Source: an uncultured Lachnospiraceae bacterium (lineage in GTDB: Bacteria > Bacillota > Clostridia > Lachnospirales > Lachnospiraceae). From it: a stretch of DNA of 64,000 nucleotides. Position 1 is the stretch's first letter. Each line of letters starts with the position of its first letter. The DNA lies in the NCBI GenBank assembly GCA_951802115.1, contig CATOPL010000003.1:1-64000 (forward strand), in the 5' to 3' direction. Positions 26,262 to 34,697 of this stretch are shown piece after piece. The notes below the pieces were generated by a model that saw only the letters and a program-made list of their open reading frames with translations, searched no databases and was not told the DNA's origin. A program made the position numbers and the translations under genes.

Positions 26262-27281
26262 TTCTGCAATATCATACAGGAGGCGTTCTGTTTTCTTCCA
26301 GCCAAGACAGGGATCCGTGATAGATTTCCCATAAATACGGTCATGAATTCCCTGACAGCCGTCTTCTATGTAACTTTCAATCATCAATCCCTTGACCAGA
26401 CTGCGGATCTCTTTGCTGTAGCGGCGGCTGTGAAGAATTTCTTTTGAGATGCGGATCTGTTCCAGATACTGCTTGTTCGAATTGGAATGGTTTACATCTA
26501 CAATACAGGCGGGATTCAAAAGCGCGGTCTGAGCATAAAGTTCACAGAGAAGACGAAGGTCCTCATAATGATAATTTGGAAGCACGGCGCCTCTTTTGTT
26601 CACGGCTCCGCGGAGAATCGTATGCGCCAGTGGATTTCCGGTAGTGTCAACATCCCAGCCCCGATAAATAAAGGAGTGTGCATGCTGTGCCGCCACGACG
26701 GAATTCAGCATGACGCTCATGTGTCCGCTGGTAGGATTCTTCATTCCGGCAGGTACATCAAAACCGCTGACTGTCATGCGGTGATGCTGGTCTTCTACTG
26801 AACGGGCGCCGACAGCGACGTAGGAGAGCAGATCTGTCAGATACCACCAGTTTTCAGGGTAAAGCATCTCGTCGGCGGCGGTCAGACCGGTTTCTTCGAT
26901 GTTGCGGATATGCAGCTTGCGAATGGCAATCAGCCCTTCCAGCAGATCCGGTGCGGTTTCGGGATTTGGTTGATGAACCATGCCCTTATATCCCTCTCCG
27001 GTGGTACGGGGTTTATTGGTATAAATTCTTGGAATAATAATACATTTATCTTTGATTTTTTCCTGAACCGGCACCAGACGATGCAGATAGTCCATAACAG
27101 CCGTTTCATTGTCTGCGGAGCATGGTCCGACGATGATCAGAAAACGATCATCCTCTCCGGTGAATACTTTTTTGATTTCTTTGTCCCGCTGTGTTTTTTG
27201 TGCAGCGCCTTTTGGTGACAGAGGAAAATCTGCCTTTATTTCTTTTGGAATCGGAAGCTTTCTATTGAATGTAAATCCCAT
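26253..27281 (-). CDS. DAHP synthase, class I (AroF/AroG/AroH type)
   Basis: 342 residues from the chosen start. Condenses PEP and erythrose-4-phosphate, the first step of aromatic synthesis. Conserved segments: FLIIVGPCSADNETAV, PRTTGEGYKGM, a metal-binding Cys in GPCS, AVGARSVEDQHHR, NPTSGHMSVMLN, VDVNHSNSNKQ and LMIESYIEDG. The N-terminal MGFTFNRKLPIP region is a short regulatory arm. ATG 27281 has AGGAG seven bases upstream; the ATG at 27314 has no ribosome binding site. The feedback-regulating amino acid is not readable. The MITE-like element begins 48 bases upstream of the start. Confidence 0.93.
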   Translation of the reverse strand: MGFTFNRKLPIPKEIKADFPLSPKGAAQKTQRDKEIKKVFTGEDDRFLIIVGPCSADNETAVMDYLHRLVPVQEKIKDKCIIIPRIYTNKPRTTGEGYKGMVHQPNPETAPDLLEGLIAIRKLHIRNIEETGLTAADEMLYPENWWYLTDLLSYVAVGARSVEDQHHRMTVSGFDVPAGMKNPTSGHMSVMLNSVVAAQHAHSFIYRGWDVDTTGNPLAHTILRGAVNKRGAVLPNYHYEDLRLLCELYAQTALLNPACIVDVNHSNSNKQYLEQIRISKEILHSRRYSKEIRSLVKGLMIESYIEDGCQGIHDRIYGKSITDPCLGWKKTERLLYDIAESC

Positions 27282-27662
27282 GATATTCTCCTTTGTTTTA
27301 TGGATTTGCTCCATTATTTTATTGTCATGATACCAGGGTCAAAAGGTCTAAAATCCGATGCAAGCTTGCTTGCAAGAGGATTTTTGAACTTGGGACCCGC
27401 CAAAAACATGAAAAAGTAGCCCGATTAGGGCGGATTTTGAATGTTTTTGAGGATTGCGGGAGCACAAAGTGCGGAGCAATCCGGTATCAGAGGGGTCAAA
27501 AGACCTTTTGGCCCCAACATCATATCATCTGTTTAAGTAAACTCTTATTTCATCATAGCATAAAATCAAAACAGATACACCAGGCTTCATACACATTTAA
27601 GAAAATTTAAGATTCGTAAAAACTGTACCACTGCCGGACAGAATTCCATATATACCATATTG
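27282..27662. other. Intergenic region between DAHP synthase and dnaJ-like genes
   Basis: About 380 bases. It contains the MITE-like element at 27329-27521. The 47 bases on the DAHP synthase side hold the ribosome binding site and possibly a -10 region. The 140 bases on the dnaJ side show no clear gene or hairpin. Confidence 0.5.
27329..27521 (+). mobile_element. MITE-like element, copy A (193 bp)
   Basis: A 193-bp non-coding element whose inverted copy lies at 38101-38293; the two differ at only two positions over 198 aligned bases. The ends form imperfect terminal inverted repeats: GGGTCAAAAGGTCT near the left end and, at the right, the complement of GGGCCAAAAGGTCT, each set just inside GAT-type termini. 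Inside is a hairpin GGATTGC-GGGA-GCAC-AAA-GTGC-GGA-GCAATCC. Flanks TTGTCAT (left) and ATATCAT (right) look like a decayed 7-bp target duplication. There is no transposase. Confidence 0.75.
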
Positions 27663-28319
27663 TCAGCAGCAGATCAGCCCGCCTCTTCCTCCCAGACAGC
27701 ACATACTGCACACATTGTACATCAGACAGATTTTGCAGCACATATCGTTTCCCATCATTGTCATCCCGCCATAGGGCGTACTCATCTGATCATACCAACT
27801 GCCCCCGCCCTGAAGCTGACGCAGCAGCATCTCATACTCGATTCTTCCCGGTTCCAGTTCCACCGCGCGCTGTGCATGCTGAAGCGCCGACACATTATTG
27901 CCGATCCCGTTATTTGCAATCGCGCTGACGTAATACCATCCGGCATCTTTGCGCTCCATACCAGAAAGCACATTCAGCGCTTCCTGATATCTTCCTGCCC
28001 TGACATAGTTCATTGCCGCATTCAGATACCGCGTATAGTCATCCTCCTGACCAGTCGCATTCCTTTGCTGATATCCGCCGAATCCGCCATAATTTCCTGC
28101 ATTTCCATAGCCGCCAAAATATCCCTGCTCTTTTTCTTTCATGATCTGCTCATAAGCCGCCTGAACCTGCTTGAACCGTTCCTCTGCCCGCGCAGCATCC
28201 GGATTATTTACATTGGCGTCCGGATGATACTTTCGACTGAGCGCCCGATAGGCCTTTTTTATCTCCTCGTCTGAAGCACCCCTTGTAAGCCCCAGTATTT
28301 CATATGGATCTGTCATCAT
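27663..28319 (-). CDS. DnaJ (J-domain) protein with tetratricopeptide-like region
   Basis: 218 residues. The J domain (residues 1-70) has the HPD motif in [12 protein letters not shown] Gly/Tyr/Asn-rich linker follows (about 85-115). The segment [27 protein letters not shown] and onward resembles TPR helices. The tail is Cys-rich ([16 protein letters not shown] near the end). No canonical DnaJ zinc finger. It is a J-domain co-chaperone of unknown client. The start overlaps the upstream DUF5685 stop by four bases. Confidence 0.88.
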   Translation of the reverse strand: MMTDPYEILGLTRGASDEEIKKAYRALSRKYHPDANVNNPDAARAEERFKQVQAAYEQIMKEKEQGYFGGYGNAGNYGGFGGYQQRNATGQEDDYTRYLNAAMNYVRAGRYQEALNVLSGMERKDAGWYYVSAIANNGIGNNVSALQHAQRAVELEPGRIEYEMLLRQLQGGGSWYDQMSTPYGGMTMMGNDMCCKICLMYNVCSMCCLGGRGGLICC

Positions 28320-29155
28320 GACTCTTTCTTTGTTTCCTTTCTTCTCTGCCGAACCTGTCTATAGCGTGTCCACACCCCGGCATATAATATATTGCGCATA
28401 ATCTCTGCATCCTCCAGAATCGGCAGTGCCTCAAACGAACGCGACACCTCTGCAATCATCATTTTTAAAAACATTCCACATGTTTCCTCAAAATTATCTT
28501 CCTTATATAATTCTGCAAACGGATTATAACAACCTTTTTTTAAATCATCTTCAATATCCTCATACGCATCCATCAGATAGATAAATTTCCCCAGAAAAAA
28601 TCCCATATGCCGAAGTCTGTGCTCCCATTCATCTTTGCGATACACAAACAACTCTGCCATGATTTCTCCAAAAAATCCAGCGGTTCTGTCAATATCACAA
28701 ATATTTTTTTCTTCGAATTTCCTCAGTTTTAAAAGCATTGCTCCCGTCTTTGCAATTTTGGTGCCATACTGCTTTTTCAGCTTTTTCATCCTTCCTTTGA
28801 GAAGCCCTGCACAGATTAGTCTGGCAACATTGTGTTCATCCTGCCAGTCATCCAGACATTTATAATATGTCAGCATTACATTCATATCCGCTGCATAGTT
28901 ATAAAAAACATTTTCCCTGTAAGGATGCCTATGTGTCGGATGTACCGGGCATCTTCTGTTTTGAATCCTGGTCTTTGGTTCATAAAGTCCGGAGAGCAGC
29001 AGTGCCAGAAACGTCATATCAAAACTGAGCGTCATCTGCCCAAGCCTGCCGTGACGCTTTTTTAAACTCCTGCACAGGCCGCAGTAACCTGCCTCGTATG
29101 CCTCATACTCCCTAATCTTAAGTTCCGGTTTATGTACGACAATATATCCGAACAT
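28316..29155 (-). CDS. DUF5685 family protein, phytoene/squalene-synthase-like
   Basis: 279 residues, all-helical. It begins [28 protein letters not shown]. Two aspartate-rich motifs are visible: DDWQD at 102-106 and [18 protein letters not shown] at 196-213. Their spacing and sequence echo trans-isoprenoid (phytoene/squalene) synthases. I assign DUF5685 from family memory; the enzyme idea is inference. It is the middle gene of a three-gene minus-strand operon (zinc-ribbon, DUF5685, J-domain), with AAGGAG before the ATG. Confidence 0.75.
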   Translation of the reverse strand: MFGYIVVHKPELKIREYEAYEAGYCGLCRSLKKRHGRLGQMTLSFDMTFLALLLSGLYEPKTRIQNRRCPVHPTHRHPYRENVFYNYAADMNVMLTYYKCLDDWQDEHNVARLICAGLLKGRMKKLKKQYGTKIAKTGAMLLKLRKFEEKNICDIDRTAGFFGEIMAELFVYRKDEWEHRLRHMGFFLGKFIYLMDAYEDIEDDLKKGCYNPFAELYKEDNFEETCGMFLKMMIAEVSRSFEALPILEDAEIMRNILYAGVWTRYRQVRQRRKETKKES

Positions 29156-29158
29156 CTC

Positions 29159-29554
29159 CTAGCTCCTTTTTGAAAACTCATGCTGACATTTGGGACACCG
29201 GACCATAATCTTCCCTTTTCCTTTGGGAATTCTGATCTTCTGCCTGCACTTTGGACAGACATAGATATGATGATATTTTCGCTCCTCCATCAGCTTTTTC
29301 TGCTGATCCATCCAGTAGCGCAATCTCGCTGTTGCATTCAGATATCTCTGATTTTCTGCATACCGGGCCGCGTGATTTTTAGAAAAAAGCCGAAAATAGG
29401 CATAAAACAACAATATCCATGACAGCATACCCAGAGCACGGCTGCGTACCAGAATATTTATAAACACACATGCCAGCATCGCTCCAAGCAGAAATCTGGA
29501 AAAAGCATCCTGTCCATACCTTCCCTGCATAAAACGGTAAAATCTTTCTCTCAT
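29159..29554 (-). CDS. Membrane protein with C-terminal zinc ribbon
   Basis: 131 residues. Two hydrophobic segments at about 20-40 and 42-58, a basic helical stretch, then a zinc ribbon CPKCRQK ... CPKCQHEF near the C-terminus. Function unknown. ATG 29554 (MRERFYRF) was preferred to the 29581 ATG because AAGGAAGG lies upstream of it and none lies upstream of the other. It is the first gene of the DUF5685 operon; its stop is three bases before the DUF5685 start. Confidence 0.75.
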   Translation of the reverse strand: MRERFYRFMQGRYGQDAFSRFLLGAMLACVFINILVRSRALGMLSWILLFYAYFRLFSKNHAARYAENQRYLNATARLRYWMDQQKKLMEERKYHHIYVCPKCRQKIRIPKGKGKIMVRCPKCQHEFSKRS

Positions 29555-29698
29555 GAAAACTGCAACCTTCCTTTCCTGCATCCTACAGTTAATAGCAATC
29601 CCTTGTCAAGTGACGGCACCCTCACTGACCAGGGAGACACACGCCCCATTATAAACAATAAATATGAAATTACAATGAATTTTTTATAAATTCCAAAA

Positions 29699-29730
29699 GC
29701 CCAAAAGTACCGTTTTTTGTACTTTCGGGC
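29699..29730 (-). terminator. Terminator for the DUF6106-like gene
   Basis: GCCCAAAAGTAC (29699-29710) pairs with GTACTTTCGGGC (29719-29730) with one mismatch. On the minus strand it is followed by TTTT. It lies 40 bases past the stop of the gene at 29772. Confidence 0.65.
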
Positions 29731-29771
29731 CTATTATCTGTCTTTGCTGCCGTTTTTTCACACGGCTTATC

Positions 29772-30263
29772 CTATACTTTCAGCATTCGATATCTCTTTT
29801 CCAGAATTTCCTCCAGCTCTTTTCCCGGTTCAAAACAGATCACCTGGTTGTTTTTTTCCGTATTGACCTTTATCACACAGCAGGTACGCCCCTTCACATG
29901 AGAAGAGTAATCTTTTGTAATCTTTCCAAGACGAACCGCATCTTCCTTTTTCCCCAGATGATAACCTGCAACGCTTTTCATCTCACACTGAAACTTCTTC
30001 TTCCTGCGCATTTTCTGATAAATCGCTGAAATTTCCAACGTGCCATCCAGAAAAATCGTCTCATACTCCATACTGCTGCTCAAATAGGTCAGGTAACATC
30101 CGACTGCCCCTGCCGCTGTAAGCGCCAGAAATACCCAGTACACCATCAGTGCCAGTACCAGAGATACGGCTGTCACGCCAATAACCGCCACCCGTTTGAA
30201 TTTCATGGCGCCCGTCTGATACACTTCCACCGCATACTCGCTGTAACTGTTATTCTCGTTCAT
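29772..30263 (-). CDS. Small membrane protein (possibly DUF6106)
   Basis: 163 residues from the chosen start, beginning MNENNSYSEYAVEVY. One or two hydrophobic segments (about 23-43 and 45-62) are followed by a soluble beta-rich domain (METETIFLDGTLEISAI-like region and VKGRTCCVIKVNTEK). I recall this N-terminus from DUF6106 proteins but am not certain. The ATG at 30263 has AGAGG upstream. The longer ORF start at 30386 would overlap ilvE and is rejected. Confidence 0.6.
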   Translation of the reverse strand: MNENNSYSEYAVEVYQTGAMKFKRVAVIGVTAVSLVLALMVYWVFLALTAAGAVGCYLTYLSSSMEYETIFLDGTLEISAIYQKMRRKKKFQCEMKSVAGYHLGKKEDAVRLGKITKDYSSHVKGRTCCVIKVNTEKNNQVICFEPGKELEEILEKRYRMLKV

Positions 30264-30321
30264 TAATCCCATCCTCTTTCTCCGACACTGCACGCCGCCT
30301 GCCATTATTTCTGCACAAAAG

Positions 30322-30354
30322 GGGGTGTCGGAAAACAAATTACCGGCATCCCCG
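30322..30354 (-). terminator. Terminator for ilvE
   Basis: GGGGGTGTCGG (30322-30332) pairs with CCGGCATCCCC (30344-30354), with wobble pairs. On the minus strand a TTTT run follows, ten bases after the ilvE stop. Confidence 0.7.
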
Positions 30355-30364
30355 TGATGACTGA

Positions 30365-31390
30365 CTACAGAATCTCTTTTATCCATCCTTTTGGAGCTTC
30401 CAGGCGTCCCATCTGGATACCTGTCAGAGTGTCATACAGTTTCTTGGTCACAGGACCCATATCTTCCATACCGCTTGGCAGACAGATCTCCTCTCCATGG
30501 TCCACAATCTTTCCTACCGGAGAGATCACCGCCGCCGTGCCGCAAAGTCCGCACTCTGCAAAATCTTTCAGCTCATCTTTTCTGACCGGACGCTCCTCCA
30601 CTTCCATTCCCAGATAATCTTTTGCCACTGTCATCAGAGAACGACGGGTGACGGATGGAAGAATGCTTCCCGACTTCGGAGTCACGAACCTGCCATCCCT
30701 GGTAATAAATACAAAGTTAGCGCCTCCTGTCTCCTCCACATAAGTTCTGGTTTTGGGATCCAGATACAGATTTTCATCAAATCCCTGATTATGCGCATCT
30801 ACAATATTATAGAGGCTCATAGCATAGTTCAGTCCCGCTTTGATATCTCCCGTTCCGCAGGGCGCAGCGCGGTCCACATCGGACACGCGAATAGTAATCG
30901 GTTTCGCACCGCCTTTAAAATACGGACCTACCGGAGTGGTAAAGATACGGAACTGGTACTCTGTCGCCGGTTTCACACCAATGATGGAATCGATACCAAA
31001 CATAAACGGCCGGATATACAAAGTGGCGCCGCTCCCGTAAGGAGGCACAAATGCCGCATTCGCTTTCACAGTTTCCACGACTGCCTGCACAAATCGTTCT
31101 TCCGGAAATACAGGCATCTGAAGTCTTCTGGCCGAGTCCGCCATACGTGCAGCATTCAGATCAGGACGAAAAGTCACAATTCTGCCATCCTCCGTCGTAT
31201 AGGCTTTAATACCCTCAAAACAGGTCTGGGCATACTGCAGTACGCAGGCGCATTCACTCATGGTGATCGCTGAATCGCCGCTCAAAGTCCCCTCATCCCA
31301 TGCTCCGTTTTTATAATTGGCAACGTATCTCCAATCTGTCGGCATATAATTAAATCCGAGATTACCCCAGTCTATATTTTTTTTCTCCAT
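30365..31390 (-). CDS. ilvE: Branched-chain amino acid aminotransferase
   Basis: 341 residues, class IV PLP aminotransferase. The last step of Val/Leu/Ile synthesis. Segments: QTCFEGIKAY, LYIRPFMFG, CGTGDIKAGLNYAMSL containing the PLP lysine, VEETGGANFVFI and GCGTAAVISPVG-type region (written GLCGTAAVISPVG). Start ATG 31390 follows AAGGAAG by eight bases; the GTG at 31393 is just out of position. It has its own promoter overlapping the end of the fumarase beta gene. Confidence 0.95.
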   Translation of the reverse strand: MEKKNIDWGNLGFNYMPTDWRYVANYKNGAWDEGTLSGDSAITMSECACVLQYAQTCFEGIKAYTTEDGRIVTFRPDLNAARMADSARRLQMPVFPEERFVQAVVETVKANAAFVPPYGSGATLYIRPFMFGIDSIIGVKPATEYQFRIFTTPVGPYFKGGAKPITIRVSDVDRAAPCGTGDIKAGLNYAMSLYNIVDAHNQGFDENLYLDPKTRTYVEETGGANFVFITRDGRFVTPKSGSILPSVTRRSLMTVAKDYLGMEVEERPVRKDELKDFAECGLCGTAAVISPVGKIVDHGEEICLPSGMEDMGPVTKKLYDTLTGIQMGRLEAPKGWIKEIL

Positions 31391-31462
31391 CACACTTACT
31401 TCCTTTCGTATGTATTCTTTTCCGCTGCTCTTGCCGGAAAACCGCGATGATCTGTCTTTTTC

Positions 31463-31491
31463 ATCATACTCCGTTCAGAAATCAGTGTCAA
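31463..31491 (-). promoter_or_regulatory. Promoter for ilvE
   Basis: On the minus strand TTGACA (31491-31486) and TATGAT (31468-31463) are 17 bases apart, near consensus. The -35 overlaps the stop codon of the upstream fumarase gene. Confidence 0.75.
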
Positions 31492-32069
31492 CTTTTTTTC
31501 AGATGTCGACCCGAGTGAACTGACATCAGGTAAGCGCTCCTTCCCTCCTCATAGAGGTTTCTGCCCTCGCTGTCGATAATCACGACCAGAGGCATATTTT
31601 CCACATACAGTCTTCGCAGCGCTTCCGCGCCCAGATCTTCATAGGCAATAAGCTCGGCTTTTTTAATACATCGCGCCAGCAGTGCGCCTGCGCCGCCGAC
31701 AGCCCCAAAATAAACGCCTTTATATTTTTTCATGGCTTCCACCACTTCCGGAAGACGCGCACCTTTCCCAATCATACCTCTTGCGCCCACAGACATCAGA
31801 GTCGGAGCGTAGGCATCCATCCGGCCGCTGGTGGTCGGTCCCGCGGAGCCGATGACCTGACCCGGTTTCGCCGGTGTCGGACCCACATAATAGATCGTTG
31901 CGTCCTCTGGATTAAAAGGAAGCTTTTCTCCTCTTTCCAGAGCCTCGCACATTCTTTTGTGTCCTGCATCTCTTGAAGTATAAATCGTTCCGGTCAGATA
32001 AACCGTATCTCCTGCGTGAAGCGTCTCTGCCAGTTCTTTTGTAAGCGGCAGCGCAATGTGCTTCTCCAT
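31488..32069 (-). CDS. fumB: Fumarate hydratase class I, beta subunit
   Basis: 193 residues, corresponding to the C-terminal domain of class I (Fe-S) fumarase or tartrate dehydratase. Segments: GDTVYLTGTIYTSRDAGHKRM, YYVGPTPAKPGQVIGSAGPTTSGRMD, GKGARLPEVVEAM. It completes the active site with the alpha subunit and interconverts fumarate and malate. It begins one base after the alpha stop. The symbol is used for the subunit; fumarase and tartrate dehydratase are hard to tell apart by eye. Confidence 0.9.
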   Translation of the reverse strand: MEKHIALPLTKELAETLHAGDTVYLTGTIYTSRDAGHKRMCEALERGEKLPFNPEDATIYYVGPTPAKPGQVIGSAGPTTSGRMDAYAPTLMSVGARGMIGKGARLPEVVEAMKKYKGVYFGAVGGAGALLARCIKKAELIAYEDLGAEALRRLYVENMPLVVIIDSEGRNLYEEGRSAYLMSVHSGRHLKKS

Positions 32070-32070
32070 A

Positions 32071-32913
32071 TCAAATCACCCCCGTCTTATGCCTGGTCAC
32101 ATGACAGCTGATATTGACAGCGCAGGGCATTCCTGCAATATGTGTCGGCAATGTCTCAATGTTCAGTCCAATCGCTGTCGTCCTTCCTCCAAATCCCTGC
32201 GGACCAATACCAAGTTCGTTGATCTTTTCCAGCATTTCTTTCTCCAGATCGGCATAAAACGGATCCGGATTTGATGATTCGAGAGAACGCATGAGCGCTT
32301 TTTTCGCCAGCAGCGCCGCCTTGTCAAAAGTACCGCCGATCCCCACTCCCACTACCATGGGCGGACACGGATTCGGCCCTGCCGCTTCCACGGTCTCAAC
32401 AATAAAGTCTTTAATCCCCTGAAGTCCGGCCGACGGCTTGAACATCCGGATAGCGCTCATATTTTCGCTTCCGAATCCTTTAGGTCCTACTGTAACTGTC
32501 ACCTGCTCTCCCGGCACGATCTCCGTATACATCATAGCCGGAGTGTTGTCGCCGGTGTTGCCCCGGCGTATCGGATCTTTTACCACCGATTTTCTCAAAT
32601 ATCCTTTTTCATATCCTCTTCTGACCCCCTCGTTGACCGCTGCGGTCAGATCTCCGCCAGTCAGATGGACATCCTGGCCAATCTCCAGAAATATGCATGC
32701 CATCCCGGTATCCTGACAGATCGGAACCTGTTCCCGGTCAGCGATCTCATAGTTCTCAATGATACGATCCAGCACACCTCCTGCAATCTCTCCATCCTCG
32801 CAGGCACGACATTTCCTGATTGCGTCTTTTACATCTTCCGGCAGATGTTCATTCGCTTCAATACACAGCCGCTCAATCATTTCTGTAATACGGCTTACCT
32901 CTATCTCACGCAT
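32071..32913 (-). CDS. fumA: Fumarate hydratase class I, alpha subunit
   Basis: 280 residues, the usual length. It carries the Fe-S cluster ligands: Cys in [11 protein letters not shown], plus later cysteines in [16 protein letters not shown] and [14 protein letters not shown]. The cluster abstracts water for fumarate hydration. Start ATG 32913 with AAGGAG eight bases upstream is favoured; the 32976 ATG adds residues foreign to the family. Oxygen-sensitive Fe-S fumarase fits an anaerobe. Part of the minus-strand run kptA-fumA-fumB. Confidence 0.92.
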   Translation of the reverse strand: MREIEVSRITEMIERLCIEANEHLPEDVKDAIRKCRACEDGEIAGGVLDRIIENYEIADREQVPICQDTGMACIFLEIGQDVHLTGGDLTAAVNEGVRRGYEKGYLRKSVVKDPIRRGNTGDNTPAMMYTEIVPGEQVTVTVGPKGFGSENMSAIRMFKPSAGLQGIKDFIVETVEAAGPNPCPPMVVGVGIGGTFDKAALLAKKALMRSLESSNPDPFYADLEKEMLEKINELGIGPQGFGGRTTAIGLNIETLPTHIAGMPCAVNISCHVTRHKTGVI

Positions 32914-32993
32914 GACTTCTTCTCCTTCCTGTACTTTTGCAGCCATCCATCTCCCTCCGACTTTGTTTCCGTTCAAAGCGTCATCGAAAATAA

Positions 32994-33575
32994 TCAGGCG
33001 TCAGATTCTATTTTGTCACAGGCAGCAATGATTTGCAAGTATCTGCAAGGTACATTTTTTGTAAGCCATACTCCGTTCTCTGAACGTAAGAACACATATC
33101 CGTCTTCTTTCATCTGCTTTGTATTGACTGCCAGCACTGAGGGAATCCCATGCCTGGCGCCTACTTTTTCCGCCGTACAACGGTCAGCAGACAGATGCAC
33201 ATACAGCCTGCCCATGGATTTTAAGCCTTCTCTTTTGTTCAGGATGCTGCCGAGAAACCTGGTAGCCGTACCATGGTAAAGCAGGTCAGGAGGCGACAGT
33301 TCTTCCAGCTCCACATTCACCTTTACACTGTGCCCCTGGTTGGCCCGGATCCTAGTCCGGCTTTCGTCAAAACTGTATCTCCCTTTTACGTCTGTCCGGA
33401 CAATTTCCTCCAAAGCTGCCAGATCCAGTTTCCTCCCTGTTCGGTTTACTCCTTCTATCAGTTCTTTCACATCTGCCCACCCATATTGATCCAACCGGAT
33501 CCCTGCTGCCTCCGGTTTATGTCGAAGAATCAGGCTGATAAAAACACTCATACTGTCTTTCGCGTTTCTTTTCAT
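32994..33575 (-). CDS. kptA: RNA 2'-phosphotransferase (Tpt1/KptA)
   Basis: 193 residues. Motifs of the family: SLILRHKPEAAGI, RIRANQGHSV, LLYHGTATRF, YVHLSADR. It removes an internal RNA 2'-phosphate using NAD+. No tRNA-splicing ligase or other substrate source is seen here. It starts 27 bases after rsgI and may belong to the sigI operon or to that of the downstream fumarase genes. All catalytic residues (Arg, His, Arg, Arg positions) appear present. Confidence 0.93.
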   Translation of the reverse strand: MKRNAKDSMSVFISLILRHKPEAAGIRLDQYGWADVKELIEGVNRTGRKLDLAALEEIVRTDVKGRYSFDESRTRIRANQGHSVKVNVELEELSPPDLLYHGTATRFLGSILNKREGLKSMGRLYVHLSADRCTAEKVGARHGIPSVLAVNTKQMKEDGYVFLRSENGVWLTKNVPCRYLQIIAACDKIESDA

Positions 33576-33602
33576 AATGAATCTCCCCTCTGTCCCTGTC
33601 TT

Positions 33603-34697
33603 TCATTCATAGTCCGATGGATTATCATAATCGGAACTTTCGGTATCGTCTGATCTTTCACCATAATCAGAGTCATTCGTATCGTCTGATCCTTCATCAT
33701 AATCGGAACCATTGGCATAGTCCGAGCCTTCATCATAGCCGGAACTGCTGGTATCCTCTGTGTCTTTATTGTAATCGGAGTCTTCGCCATAGTCAGAACC
33801 CTCGACAACGTCCTTATCCTGTCCATAATCCGAATTCTCGTTGTCATCAGAGTTTTTTTCCTGAACAGGATGTTCTCTGTTATGGTCAGAACTGTTGACA
33901 GACGGCTGCGAGGAACTCTGCTGCTCAGGCGAAGTTTCGTCCGTCTTTATCGTCGTTTCATTTACAGCGGGAGCTGTCTGCTCCGGTTCTTGCACACTTT
34001 CTGGTTCCGTCTTTTCTTCTGTCGAGACTTCAGGCTGTTTTTTATCTTCTTTTTCAATTTCTATTTCCGCAGGTGGAAAAATCGGATTCTTCTCTTCTGT
34101 CTGTTCCGGCCCCTCCTCAATGCTTCCTCCGTATTTTATAATCTGAATTTCCACTACCAGGCTGTCAGCCAGATACTCCGTCAGACCTGTCCTCAGCTCT
34201 ATGCCATATTTCTGAAAAACCGCCTCGTCTGGCGCGTCTATATCAAGCACAATCTTTCCTCCTGCTGACAGATAACCCATCTCAACGGCGCGTCCGATCA
34301 GCTCTTTTGTCACCGTCATCCTGTCTTTACTTTCCCGGTGATATCCTTCCAGCAGTTTCTGACCATCCTCATTCACCCCTGTAACACTTACTACCTGTCC
34401 TCTGCGATTCAGTTCCATACACACAGACGGATTAATCGTCAAATAAATGAATGCATCTTTTACCACATAATCCCGGTAATACCCGGTGAACACCAGTACT
34501 AAACAGGCCGCTACAGCTGCCAGCCCCGTAACGACACGCATTTTCCATCTGCTTTTCGTTTCCGGCTCTTTCATTAGAACCGGCTTTTCGACCGTCTGCC
34601 CTACCTGATAATGGAGGTTTGCCGCTTTAAAAAAACACCCGTTTTCATCCAACAGTACCACATAGCTGGAATGACATTCCATTATGATATATTTCAC
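33603..34697 (-). CDS. rsgI: Anti-sigma-I factor RsgI with Ser/Asp/Tyr-rich tail
   Basis: 364 residues from a GTG that overlaps the sigI stop (GTGA). Residues 1-45 are the RsgI N-terminal anti-sigma domain (KYIIMECHSSYVVLLDENG). One transmembrane helix lies at about 54-73. The extracytoplasmic RsgI-like domain (about 80-175: YLTINPSVCMELNRRGQV, VNEDGQKLLEGY) is followed by a Glu/Pro linker and a low-complexity tail of repeated S-D-Y units (GSDYGEDSDYNK...). AAAGGAGG precedes the GTG by nine bases. Instead of the carbohydrate-binding module common on clostridial RsgIs, the sensor end is this repetitive acidic tail. Confidence 0.88.
   Translation of the reverse strand: MKYIIMECHSSYVVLLDENGCFFKAANLHYQVGQTVEKPVLMKEPETKSRWKMRVVTGLAAVAACLVLVFTGYYRDYVVKDAFIYLTINPSVCMELNRRGQVVSVTGVNEDGQKLLEGYHRESKDRMTVTKELIGRAVEMGYLSAGGKIVLDIDAPDEAVFQKYGIELRTGLTEYLADSLVVEIQIIKYGGSIEEGPEQTEEKNPIFPPAEIEIEKEDKKQPEVSTEEKTEPESVQEPEQTAPAVNETTIKTDETSPEQQSSSQPSVNSSDHNREHPVQEKNSDDNENSDYGQDKDVVEGSDYGEDSDYNKDTEDTSSSGYDEGSDYANGSDYDEGSDDTNDSDYGERSDDTESSDYDNPSDYE

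Noticed and set aside
27400..27521. MITE core considered as a riboswitch or 6S-like RNA
   Set aside because: The pairing is explained by terminal and internal inverted repeats of a mobile element with a second copy bearing a target duplication.
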